Program-made: the position numbers and the translations under genes | From: Paraspadella gotoi | Lineage: Eukaryota; Chaetognatha | DNA: 64,000 bases | NCBI GenBank assembly: GCA_051294375.1 | Contig: CM119266.1 | Span: 9,184,538 to 9,248,537 of the forward strand | Reading direction: 5' to 3' | Shown here: positions 34,478 through 43,920 of the stretch, in pieces | How the letters are laid out: the number at the start of each line of letters is the position of its first letter | Numbering within the stretch: the first letter of the stretch is position 1 | The notes under the pieces: generated by a model | What the model was told of the DNA's origin: nothing | Database searches by the model: none | Seen by the model: the letters and a program-made list of their open reading frames with translations, nothing else

Positions 34478-37400
34478 CTGAAAAGAAGCGATAGAATTAG
34501 TAAGCTTGGTAAGCTAGGTTAGCCAGGTAAGCTAGGCTCCTGGAATTTTTTTTTCTTTAAACAACCCATTTTATTTTGAATTTTGAATTAGGTTAGTTTT
34601 TATGTTTACAGATTCCGGTAGTGGTTAGGGATTATGTTTAAGATTAGGTTATGTTGAAGAGACAGTGATAATTGTTGTGTTAGTGACAGAACCGTTCAAC
34701 ATAAGCAGTCCCTGAGCTTTGGATCAGGCTGTAACACTGTGTTACAGACGGGTGAAGCGCCCCATCCCTCTTAACTGCTAGGCGACCACCGGGCTAGAAC
34801 CCCGGACCTTTGGGTTGGGAGGCGAATGACTTGCCTCTGGCACCAATGACCGCTGATGAACAGTTGGTGGATTTTAATCCACCATACATCCCCCCTCCCT
34901 TAGGGAGAAGTCTGTTGCGTCTCTTCAGTGAATTGTTGGTGGAAAGTTCGTCACCAAGTTGAGGCATGTCGCCTGATGTGTTGGCAAAAAGTGCATTGCC
35001 AGGTTGAGGCATGTCGCCTGAAAGTGTTGCTGTTGTGTTCGGAAGTCGGGCTCACCAATGAAGAGACAGTGATAATTGTTTTGTTAGTGACAGAACCGTT
35101 CGACATAAGCAGTTCCTGAACTTAGGATCAGGCTGTAACACCGTGTTACAGGCGGGTTAAGCACCCCGTCCCTCTTAACTGCTAGGCGACCACCGGGCCA
35201 GAACCCCGGACCGTTTGGTTGGGAGGCAAATGACTTGCCTCCGGCACCAATGGCCGCTGATGAACGGTTGGTGGATTTTAATCCACCATCATGGCTCAGA
35301 TTTTGAGGTTATGGTTAGAGTTTCGAGATAAGGATTAGGATGAGAATTAGGGTTAAAGATTAGCTCAAGGGTTTGGGATCATATTAAAATTATGGAGCAG
35401 AAATGGCGCGATTTTGGAAAAGAGAGCCGAAATTTTAGTGGTTTAAAAAAGAAATTATACAATTCACCGCGTAATTGCAATGGAGCTAATTGAGCCAGAT
35501 TAGCCAATTGAGCCAATTGAGAGAATTGAGAGAATTGAGCCAATTGCGAAAATGGAAACAATTGAGTCAATTGAGAGAATTGAGACAATTGAGCCAATTG
35601 AGAGAATTGAGCCAATAAAGAGAATTGAGACAATTGAGTCAATTGAGAAAATTGAGACAATTGAGCCAATAAAGAGAATTGAGACAATTGAGGCAATTAA
35701 GAAAATTGAACCAATAAAGAGATTTGAGACAATTGAGCCAATTGAGAAAATTGAGACAATTGAGAAAATTGAAACAATTGAGCCAATTGAGACTTTTGAG
35801 CCAAATGAGAGAATTGAGAAAATTGAGCCAATTGAAAAAAATAAAACAATTGAGCCAATTGAGACAATTGAGACAATTAAGCCAATTGAGACAATTGAGC
35901 TAATTTAGAAAATTTGAACAATCGAGCCAATTGAGCCAATTGAGACTTTTGAGCCAAATGAGAGAATTGAGAAAATTGAGCCAATTGAGAGAATTAAGAC
36001 AATTGAGCCAATTGAGAAAATTGAGAAAATTTAAACAATTGAGCCAATTGAGACAATTGAGAGAATTGAGACAATTGAGAAAATTGAGAAAATTGAGCCA
36101 ATCATACCTGCATTGGTACATCTATGTACAGCTTCCACAAATGTATCTGTGTCTTGACTCTTTGTTCGTTCACGAAATCTTCTCGGTAGCAAAGCCAACA
36201 CTTGTAAATATCTCTACGATATGGTTTAATCAATTCGTATTGACCCCGGAGGGCTACCTGAGAAGCAAAGAGAGGAAACCAAGGGCTTTTAAATTCTTCC
36301 TACCTGGTTATAATTTTAATCAAAACATTTAATAATACTCAAAAGTAATTTTGTGCTCTTTGTACAAACCGATTCGACATTGTAAATCTATATGTATATT
36401 GTATATTGTATATCTATATTGTAGAACGATCTACTCACCTTGGTCATTCTGTAGGCGGGCAAATAATGAATGAGCTTTCCCATAAAAATGCGGAACCCCT
36501 TGAATCCCAAGATGTAATAATAGAAATCGCCTACGAGTTCATCGTAGAACTGTGTTCTCTCCGGACTCCAACAACAGGGAGACATGAGCGTTAAGAGCCG
36601 GACATTATCCTGAGCTTTGTACTTGATCACGTAAGTGGCGGCAACCATGGCGCCCAATGAATGTCCGATCACGTGAATCCCGCCTTAAAAATCCATCATC
36701 ATCATGGATGACTATCATTGTCATAGTCATCTCTATCATTGTCATCATCATTATCGTTATTACCGTCAAAAAATGCTAAATTATAGTCGAAATGATATTC
36801 GTGTCCGTAAATACGAACAATTTTGGGTTATCGTTTGGGCTTAAATTCAGAATTAGGTTTGTATTTTGGTTTAAAGATTAGGTTAGTGGTTAAGGATTGA
36901 GATTAAATTAGGTTAGTGGTTAAGGATTTAGATTAAATTAGGTTAGTGGTTAAGGATTGAGATTAAATTAGGTTAGTGGTGAAGGATTGAGATTAAATTA
37001 GGTTAGTGGTTAAGGATTGAGATTAAATTAGGTTAGTGGTTAAGGATTGAGATTAAATTAGGTTAGTGGTTAAGGATTGAGATTAGATTAGGTTAGTGAT
37101 TAAGGATTGAGATTAGATTAGGTTAGTGGTTAATAGATCAACAAAAATCAATAACCACACTGTTTGGTTTTTATTTGTTTGCTCTATACATTCATCGATC
37201 AAATGATAGAGTACAATCCCCTTTTTTGCGGTGTTTGAACATAATAATTTATAGTCACTTTAAAGATAAAATCGATTTTAATATATTTTAGGTAATTTTA
37301 AAACAAAGTTTGAAGAGAGATTTAACAACGATTTTTATTTTATAGTGAAACGGACATGTTTCGACTCACATACGAGTCTTCTTCAGCGCCAATTCGTGAA

Positions 37401-37552
37401 TTTGAAGAGAATTTTGTGCATAAAGAAAGAGAGAGAGAGAGAGAGAGACAGAGCAAAGTTTCCAACACAGAGTTTGAGAGAAAGGATAGTGTCAGTTTTT
37501 TATTAGGGACAGGTGAAAGGTGAGGACAGAGATAGTTTGTGAAAAGAAATTG

Positions 37553-37588
<36 letters not shown>

Positions 37589-38548
37589 TGCCTGAAAATA
37601 TATTACATTATGAAATGTTACAACAATGTTAAAATTTGGTAAACTTTAATAATGAATAATATCAACAATTAGCTACAGTAATAAATTAGTGAAATGAAAT
37701 AGAAGTTCAGAAATGTGAAATATTTATTGTTAGTGAGGGATAGCTAAGTAATTAGTAAGTAATAAGAAAGAGCTCAAAAAATGAGCTGGCCCCCCTTGGT
37801 TATGAACAAATGAAGGGCTAGATTGATAAGGTCGGGTCATTGGTGTGTCATTGGCTGAGAGGACAGGTTGGTGGAGCCTACTAGTGCAGAGCTGGGAAGA
37901 CTTCCTTGCGGGAAGAAACCAAAGGCTACTCGGATGTCTCTCTGGCCTGGTACGCCTGCCGACTGCCCTCTTCTTGCCTGCTGGCGAGGTGGGCGGCTGT
38001 CTATTCTTGCCACTTTCGCGACAGGAGTGGTGGCCTCCCCCCCTTCCTCCTGCAGCCGTCGCTTTGGGCGGCGCTCAGTCCACAGAGGAAGGGAATGAGT
38101 TGCTGCAGTTGAAGGAGAGGTATCGTCTGCCCATTGCCTGCGCAAGGGTCTCCGCCTATCTCGTTGAGTGGAGATGGGGAATCATTGTGCGGACGTGGTG
38201 GAGACGGGCCTCACCACGCTTTTGATAAGCGAATCATAGCTTGGAGGGAGATCGATCGTCCTCCATCACGGTTCAAAGAGGGCTCGAGGGCTTTGATGTA
38301 GATTGCCTCTCTAATACCTCTTGAAAACCAGCTTGGGTCATTTTTGAGCTCTTTCTTATTACTTGAAATTTCCCTTTTCCTAATTACTTAGCTATCCCTC
38401 ACTAACAATAAATATTTCACATTTCTGAACTTCTATTTCATTTCACTAATGTATTACTGTAGCTAATTGTTGATATTATTCATTATTAAAGTTTACCAAA
38501 TTTTAACATTGTTGTACATTTCATAATGTAATATATTTTCAGGCACTG

Positions 38549-38582
<34 letters not shown>

Positions 38583-41500
38583 NNNNNNNNNNNNNNNNNN
38601 NNNNNNNAAAAAAAACACAAGGTAATTTTAAGAAAAATTGTTGATTAGTATCATAATTACTATTATTATTAATATTTATTTGATAATTTTTATTGATATT
38701 TTCAGTATTATTATCAGTATCTGAAGACAGAATTGATTTAATCTGAACTGATCTTTCACAGTTTTTGTCACTTTCTCTGCTTTTTTGTGGGAATCTTTTT
38801 TGTTCAAAATTTTTCAAATTAAATTCTTACCTAAATGGTTATACAGGATTTAAAATATAAAAATTCATTAGATGATTCTTATTTCGTTATTAATTTATTT
38901 GTCCAAAACACTTATTCATGATTTTTTATTATTACCTATTTAATATTTATATCATTTTAAAATATTTCCCTTATATTAAAGGCAGCAATATATAAATAGT
39001 ACATTATTGGTAGATATAAAAAATAAAAAAATTATTAAATATTTTGAGCCTGGTTCAAAGCCCAGGACCCGTTCCATTGCTATTGAGGGGGCACAGAAGA
39101 TACAGATAATAATCTTCAGTACACTTAGCGCCTTATCCACACTGGTAAGCTCATCTTGTCGAGTGTATTCTAACCTTATTCCAGGCCCCAAGACTTGCTG
39201 AAGATTGCTCCTTTCTCTCCACTGAAAGCAGAATAGAGTGGGTTACAATCTGGGGGGCATTTAGTTCCCCCCACTTGTAAGTGTGTCACCTTCAGTCTTA
39301 ACCCGGTAGCTAATTTAGTAATACCATCAGCTCATAGCCCTTAGGTACTGGGATCAATCCCCAATGGTACCTACCCTGTAGGAAGCATGACGGCCATAAA
39401 CGTTTTGGGGGCCTGGAAAACCCTCAAGCTAGGTTCAAAGCTCAGGAACCATTCTGCTGAAGGGGCACAAAAGATACGGATAGTAGTCTTCAGCCCATGT
39501 AGCGCCTTATCCACATACTTTCTCTCACTAAATCTTTAAAAATTTTTTGTCATAATCTTATTTTTTTGTACCTCCCAATAATATTCTACTTATATATAGC
39601 TGCTTTTAATATAAAGCAAAGATTTTAAAATGACATAAATATTAAATAAGTATCAAATCATGAATAAATGTTTTGGACAAATAAATTATTGATGAAATGA
39701 AAATTGTAAAATAAGTTTTTATAAAATATTATCCTTAGATTCTGCAAAACCTTTTCTTTAGTGATAATTTAATTTGAATTATTTGCACACTAAAAAAGCT
39801 GAAAAAGCGACAAAAACAGAAAAAGACCAGGTCATATTGAATCAATTCAGATACTTATCTGATGCAAGGTAATAAATAATATTTTACCTGAATTTCGATT
39901 TATTTATTTTTTTTTTAAATTATTTGAAAAAAAATTTTTATTATAAAAAAATATTTTATAAATAAAAAATAAAAATGTCTTTGTTATGTTTATATTTATT
40001 ACTTATTAACCTTTATTACTAAATATTATAAAAGGTTTATTTAATAAAACTTCAAGGTTAAGAAAAGTAAACTGACTTGCCATGTTTAATATGAGAAAGA
40101 GTTAAGGTTTAACCAAATAACAAAAAATTTACCAATAAATAGATTAATTAGTAAGTTTAATTAAATTTAATCAATATAATAATAATGTTATTATTAATAA
40201 TATCAATAATAATGATAAAATAATATTAATAATAGTTGGAATTATGGTACTATTTAAAAATTTGTACTAAAATTATCAAAAATATTTATTAAAATCGATT
40301 TTATCTTAAAAGTTCCTATAAATTCTTAAGTTCAAACACCGCCGAAAAGGCGATTGTACTCTATCATTTTATCGCTCTTGTGAGTTTTATTCCGGTCAAT
40401 TTTTTTTGTTTTTATGATTCCAAAATATAGAGCAGACAAAAAAAAACAAATATAAGAAATCGTTAAAAGAGATCCAGTGTAGTTATTGATTTTTGATTGA
40501 TCTAGTGGTTAAGGATTGATATTAGATTAGGTTAGTGGTTAAGGAATGAGATTAGATTAGATAGTAGCTTAGGAATTAGGGTTAGAGATAAAGTTAATGA
40601 TTTGGTAAACATTTTGGTTAGGAATAAAGGTGAAGAGAAGGTTAGGGATTAGGGCTTGGAATTAAAGATTACAGTTAAGGATTAGGTTTGGGTTCATGAT
40701 CAGGTGAGGGATTGGTTTAAAGTTTTAAAAAGATATATATGATTCTTTTTGATTGTTTTTGTTAAAGAAGGAAAATAAAAAAAACAACTTTCTTTTACAC
40801 TTTTTTATGAATTCAATAAACGTGGATAATTATGATGCAAAACGGCATAAAAAGCCCTAAAAATAAAAAAAATAAAAAAACGCCATATTAGCGTATAAAG
40901 ACTATCATATATCGAAATTTCTTGTCACATAGTTAATTACATAATTAATTACATAGCCGCCAGAGACGTCTCACTTATGCTTTTATCAAGACCAATAGCT
41001 CTGACGAATTCGTGGATCCGCTTTGCGTGTCCCTCGATGCTATTGTGGTCGCTCTTCTTGTAGGTCGTCCCAAACTGACCCGGCATCTGGACGAGGACGG
41101 AGTGAATCGAGGGCAGATGCGCCATCAAAAACATACCCGACTCCTGAGTCAATAGGAGTCGATGTGAGGTACGTTAAGGGCAATTCGGCGTAATAAAATA
41201 AAAAAAGTTGAAGACGCTCTTTTCACATTGCCTTCGTCGCTGTTCATTGTCGTTACTCTATAGTTTATAGTTTATATTTTTAGCTTTCCTCATTTTTTGT
41301 AGATATTGCGACATGCCACTTGTCGTTATCGGTCCGGGCATGCCTTCCCTTTATTTTGTTATGTTCTGGGGCATGTCTCCCCTGCTCACTATGATCGAAA
41401 GTGAACGTTAAAAATCGGAAAATTATACTAATGACATATTCGGATAGCTTAACACGAGTAATTCTTGAAACTTTAGGTAGGATTATTCCCATAAATCTTT

Positions 41501-43577
41501 TAAATATTCCAAAAAAGGGACAAAAATGTTATCTTTTTATTTGTTTACGTTTCCTAAAGATGAATCAAACGCTAAAGCGGAGTTTTTTGGCTTTATTTAA
41601 TTATTTTTTACCTCTCAAATAACGGTAAATAAATTTAAAAGAGAAAAAAAATGATTCAATAATTAAATCCACTTTCAAAATCGCAGTTAAAGATAAATAA
41701 TTTGAACGTTAGTAAATAGGTTTATCGGGATTAGAAAAAAAATTAATGTTGAAAATAAATTTTAGCATTTACTTATGTTTGCGCGATCGTTGCGGATGAA
41801 ATCCGTGAACACATCAAGTGCGTTTATAAGTCAATCATTATATTTAATTAGAATGGTAGTGATTCCCATGATTCCCTATATATATTTAAGCTAGTTTCAA
41901 AAAACTCAGATACAGTAAAACCATTTTAAGAACAAAATTTTGTATTTAAATCAATGCTAGGGTATCCAGTTTGTTTATCAATATTATAAAAAAAAAAGTA
42001 AATTCATCATAAAGTTCCTGGAATATAGCTTCGGACAAAGTGAGTCTGAAATAAAGAAAAAGCCCCTTATATCTCCTAAGAATGATTTGCAAACGATATT
42101 GCTTGAGAGGTTTCCGATGATAGCCCTAATTAATAAAAAGCTTATAATTTTTGTACGTGGAACTAGCACTTCTTTACCGCGATAAAAAAAATAATTCGAT
42201 GATAGTTGCTGCGGTATTCCTTTTCATGAAAATGAGAATACACATTGAAGTTTGGAAAAGATTCTGAGCGTTTTTTTCTATCAACCAGAAAATACCGAGT
42301 TGCCGGAAACGCCCTCTTCACGGTTAACTTTATTATAGTTGCTTTAGATGATATTATTACTATTTTATCTGTAGATAACATAATGGACTTTCCTAAATGG
42401 ACAGTATTTTATTTTATTGTAGTTACTAGTATCATTTATTTACTGTCATCTTTATTTACTGTCATCTTTCTGCTTTGTAAACAACCGTTTTATCTTTCTG
42501 ACTCGTCGACTCTTGGTAATTAGACGGTGTGGCGGTATATTCACACCGCCTCACGTCCACCATCCTTCAATCAAATCCATTGGCTCAGAGGGGGAACACA
42601 CCATCCCAGGCGTAGTGTTCCATCCACAGTCCTAACGACTTCCCTCTGCGTTGGCAAAGCGAGACCGTCCTAGGGTAACCGCGCCAGTGACTGGAGGCGT
42701 CACTGAGGGTCGGAAGCCCCCAAAGCCAACAGTCAGATGCCCCATCCCAATGGGCATCACAGGCAACCCGGCTGTTGCCATAACGGGACTGTTGTCTCAA
42801 ATATGAACGTTTTGAGGAAGGGCTTATCTGCTTAATGACCGAGAGGAGAGGGGTTCGCCGTGCCCCTCTTACGGTGTGGATTGCTCTCTCACTTAGTATG
42901 CCGAAATGTTATTTTGGAGATTTTCTGTCGCGTGCCTTGCTCTCCGTAATTCGAATCCGGAATTGGTTTAAACGGCCCGTTACTCTTTCTCCAATTACAG
43001 GTGCGCCCAGGGTATGAACCTGGGGCCATTGTGTTTGGAAGGCGCAGTAATGCTCAACGGCTATCGACTATAGTCGGCTGATGCCACGACAATTTGATGT
43101 AATATAATATGAACTCAAAAATGCTCTCACCGTCGGGCAAATCAGCGACGGAATGTAAAGCACGGAGGGTCGATCCAATTCCGAGGCAGGTTTTCCCCTT
43201 TCGAGATAAATGAAGGAAAAATGTTCCGTTTTGAGTTCGATTTTTTTTCGTTTAAATTTCGTCACCCTCATTTTCGCCTGAAAGGAAAAAAAAAAGTTTG
43301 TTATTTTCCATGCCCCGTTCGAGGTAGGGGCTGTGTCAGGACTTAATCTGGTAATTCCTGTTCGATTTTGTTTTCAGATTAATTCAGCCCCTTTGAGATT
43401 TTCCCGCCACCCCCTCCTCCCTATGAGCTTGTCCGCTCGGCCTTGTCGAGGGCGTCTACACGACCCTGGTTGTTAGACTCGTAAGACGCACTTTTAGAAT
43501 GCATATTGATTCTAGATGGAATCGGACAATCGTACCTTTATGGTGAGTTCTGCGGCGAATTTCTCGAACAACCCCAT
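34292..43577 (-). CDS. Alpha/beta-hydrolase, ABHD6/monoacylglycerol-lipase-like (6 exons, 312 aa)
   Basis: The predicted serine hydrolase probably cleaves monoacylglycerol or a similar lipid ester. Exons are 43577-43536, 43277-43131, 41143-40975, 36683-36439, 36257-36108 and 34477-34292, with phases 0,0,1,0,0 all consistent, totalling 939 bp including the stop. By eye it aligns along its length with vertebrate ABHD6 (337 aa): MPGQFGTT for MPGHEGTT, SIEGHAKRIHEFV for SIDGQVKRIHQFV. The predicted triad is Ser128 in GHSLG, Asp258 in GDKDEIS and His285 in DSGHMTVMEN. Differences: no N-terminal membrane helix (it starts MGLFEKFAAELTIKAKMRV), and the oxyanion HG motif is replaced by YIPSLI. Introns carry a TRIM, minisatellites and a 3.4 kb transposon. 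A broken second copy lies at 46.8-54.1 kb. The fold is certain; the exact subfamily is inferred. Confidence 0.85.
34655..35290 (-). mobile_element. TRIM-2: complete miniature LTR element in hydrolase intron 5
   Basis: LTRs are 34655-34886 and 35059-35290, with interior 34887-35058. On the minus strand the interior begins TTGGTGAGCCCGACTTCC (primer-binding-site-like) and ends AAGGGAGGGGGGATG (polypurine tract) right before the 3' LTR. Flanks ATGT/ATGG differ by one base and may be the target duplication. There is no gag or pol, so any movement would need enzymes from another element. It sits in the intron in the same orientation as the gene. Confidence 0.75.
35480..36102. repeat. 9-bp minisatellite in hydrolase intron 5
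   Basis: Repeats of ATTGAGNNN (ATTGAGACA, ATTGAGCCA, ATTGAGAGA and ATAAAGAGA variants) run for about 620 bp. They stay open in several frames, giving an Ile-Glu-X tripeptide repeat on plus and a Leu-Ser-Gln-Phe type repeat on minus. The array stops six bases from the exon 5 donor. The A' copy at 46080-46780 is eroded by indels. Confidence 0.85.
36108..36257 (-). CDS. ABHD6-like exon 5 (lid region)
   Basis: The acceptor GCTTCTCAG|GTA opens a 50-codon exon: VALRGQYELIKPYRRDIYK, CWLCYREDFVNEQRVKTQIH and LWKLYIDVPMQ. The donor is ATGCAG|GTATGA. VPMQ directly precedes the strand carrying the catalytic Asp, as in ABHD6 (VPTQ). The donor abuts the 9-bp minisatellite. Confidence 0.85.
36439..36683 (-). 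CDS. ABHD6-like exon 4 (nucleophile elbow)
   Basis: The acceptor TTTTTAAG|GC completes a split Ser codon. It encodes GIHVIGHSLGAMVAATYVIK, then LLTLMSPCCWSPERTQFYDE and FRIFMGKLIHYLPAYRMTK, with donor ACCAAG|GTGAGT. GHSLG is the catalytic serine elbow. The rest is the start of the cap/lid region. Confidence 0.88.
36860..37133. repeat. 30-bp tandem array (ATTAGGTTAGTGGTTAAGG..)
   Basis: About nine units of a 30-bp motif containing GGTTAGTGGTTAAGGATTGA. The array resumes at 40505 after the 3.4 kb transposon, showing that the transposon landed inside it. Related degenerate TTAGGG-like strings continue to 40700. Confidence 0.85.
37300..38607. mobile_element. Inverted-repeat unit with hammerhead-like motif in its arms (Penelope-like candidate)
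   Basis: Arms of about 480 bp (37300-37790 and, inverted, 38330-38582 plus gap) flank a GC-rich core of about 540 bp. In the duplicated copy the right arm is complete (49310-49850) and also carries the motif. The core has long open frames in two directions without recognisable domains (for example 37845-38225 plus). Hammerhead motifs in repeats around the body are known for Penelope-like elements; no GIY-YIG or RT is present here, so membership is inferred. Confidence 0.45.
37341..37395 (-). ncRNA. Hammerhead-ribozyme-like motif
   Basis: On the minus strand: CTGAAGA, then a hairpin GACTC-GTATGT-GAGTC, then GAAAC-AT-GTC. This matches the hammerhead core order CUGANGA, stem II, GAAA, short stem III, GUC. 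Flanking GGCG and CGTT could form a weak stem I. Self-cleavage is unproven and stem I is poor. Confidence 0.4.
39040..39535 (+). mobile_element. tRNA-derived SINE with a duplicated 3' body
   Basis: A tRNA-like head at 39301-39372 has A-box GGTAGCTAATTTAGTA, an anticodon-loop-like CAGCTCATAGCC and B-box-like GGGATCAATCCCC. The downstream body (GGTTCAAAGCTCAGGA..GGGGCACA..CTTCAG..GCGCCTTATCCACA) also occurs once upstream of the head, so two bodies flank one head. The second copy is at about 50325-50805. Confidence 0.55.
40975..41143 (-). CDS. ABHD6-like exon 3
   Basis: The acceptor TTGACTCAG|GAG opens in phase 0. It encodes ESGMFLMAHLPSIHSVLVQ then MPGQFGTTYKKSDHNSIEG and HAKRIHEFVRAIGLDKSI, with donor ATAA|GTGAGA in phase 1. 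The MPGxxGTT and KRIHxFV blocks are diagnostic for the ABHD6 group. Asp of the family VDMPGH is Gln here. Confidence 0.83.
41391..42210. mobile_element. About 0.8 kb insertion present in one copy only
   Basis: This stretch is absent from the duplicate, which reads straight across near 52755 (TCTCCTGCTGGTATTCC). The ends are CACTATGATCGAA and, inverted, AACTATCATCGAA, which are short terminal inverted repeats. TGCT flanks both sides. It has the hallmarks of a small non-autonomous DNA transposon; no coding gene is seen inside. Confidence 0.5.
42840..43095 (-). mobile_element. tRNA-derived SINE in hydrolase intron 2
   Basis: On the minus strand: TAGTCGATAGCCGTTGAGCA (A-box-like), CCCAGGTTCATACCCTGGG (perfect T arm and B box), then AACGGGCCGTTTAAACCAATT and CAATCCACACCGTAAGAG. 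Same family as 5205-5400; the duplicate copy is at about 53355-53610. A GC-rich piece at 42530-42800 adjoins it and may be part of a longer composite repeat. Confidence 0.55.
43131..43277 (-). CDS. ABHD6-like exon 2
   Basis: A T-rich tract ends at CCTTTCAG|GCG. It encodes 49 codons including KTEHFSFIYLERGKPASEL and RPSVLYIPSLICPT, with donor GACG|GTGAGA. FSFIYLERGKP aligns with YQFCYSFRGRP of ABHD6. The following YIPSLI stands where the family has LHGF. The duplicated copy at 53.7 kb has an extra T here and would read IPFAEF, so a sequencing error in one copy is possible. Confidence 0.78.
43536..43577 (-). CDS. ABHD6-like exon 1 (start codon)
   Basis: It encodes MGLFEKFAAELTIK. The start codon has a purine at -3 and G at +4. 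The donor is AAAG|GTACGA in phase 0. No earlier in-frame exon is needed because exon 2 continues directly with AKMRVTKF. Confidence 0.72.
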
Positions 43578-43920
43578 CCCCTTTCAAAATTGAAATTACA
43601 GGCTTTGCTTAAAATCTACCGCTGAAAAATTCGTTGTCTTTCAAGATCTTAGAAAATAAAATCAGAAAGTTACAGACCCTAACTCTTTTGACTATTTAAT
43701 TTATGGTTTTGAATATTTTTTTTTAATTTTACTTTACAAAGCGATTTACAAAGAGTCATGCTTATAGGCGGGGGGAACCGAGGCAATGCCCGACAACAAA
43801 CATATGGCCGACGATTCGACCGACCTTTTCGTCCCCGTTGGGTCACTTGATATGACCGACGTTTCTTTCGCTCTTTCTCTCTCTTTCTGACTCGTGTTCT
43901 TCTCCTTATAAGTTGACAGT

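Larger units (their letters stand above)
37134..40504. mobile_element. 3.4 kb terminal-inverted-repeat transposon carrying nested elements
   Basis: The ends are TAGATCAACAAAAATCAATA and its near-exact inverse, TATTGATTTTTGATTGATCTA minus one base; similarity extends about 170 bp inward (for example CGGTGTTTGAAC, AAAATCGATTTTA). An 8-bp target duplication GTGGTTAA lies at 37126-37133 and 40505-40512, inside a 30-bp tandem array that resumes on the right. The interior contains a second inverted-repeat pair (37300-37790 / 38330-38582), a third (38640-38990 / 39570-39900) and a tRNA-derived SINE. No transposase is recognisable. Eight-base duplications fit hAT/P-type insertion, but the ends do not clearly match either. 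Confidence 0.65.

Noticed and set aside
33521-35290. Plain tRNA-SINE dimers instead of LTR elements
   Set aside because: The PBS-like start, polypurine tract and exact 4-bp target duplication around the whole LTR-interior-LTR unit fit a TRIM better, though the tRNA-like part keeps a SINE origin of the LTR possible.
35552-35908. 118-codon frame of Ile-Glu-X repeats
   Set aside because: It is a translation of the 9-bp minisatellite, antisense in an intron of the hydrolase gene.
36860-37133. Telomeric repeat array
   Set aside because: The unit is 30 bp with only partial TTAGG-like content and sits in an intron; it is an ordinary minisatellite.
42245-42523. 92-codon frame with hydrophobic segments
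   Set aside because: It lies in intron 2 of the hydrolase, starts beside a presence/absence insertion, and its frame is not kept in the duplicate; no family recognised.
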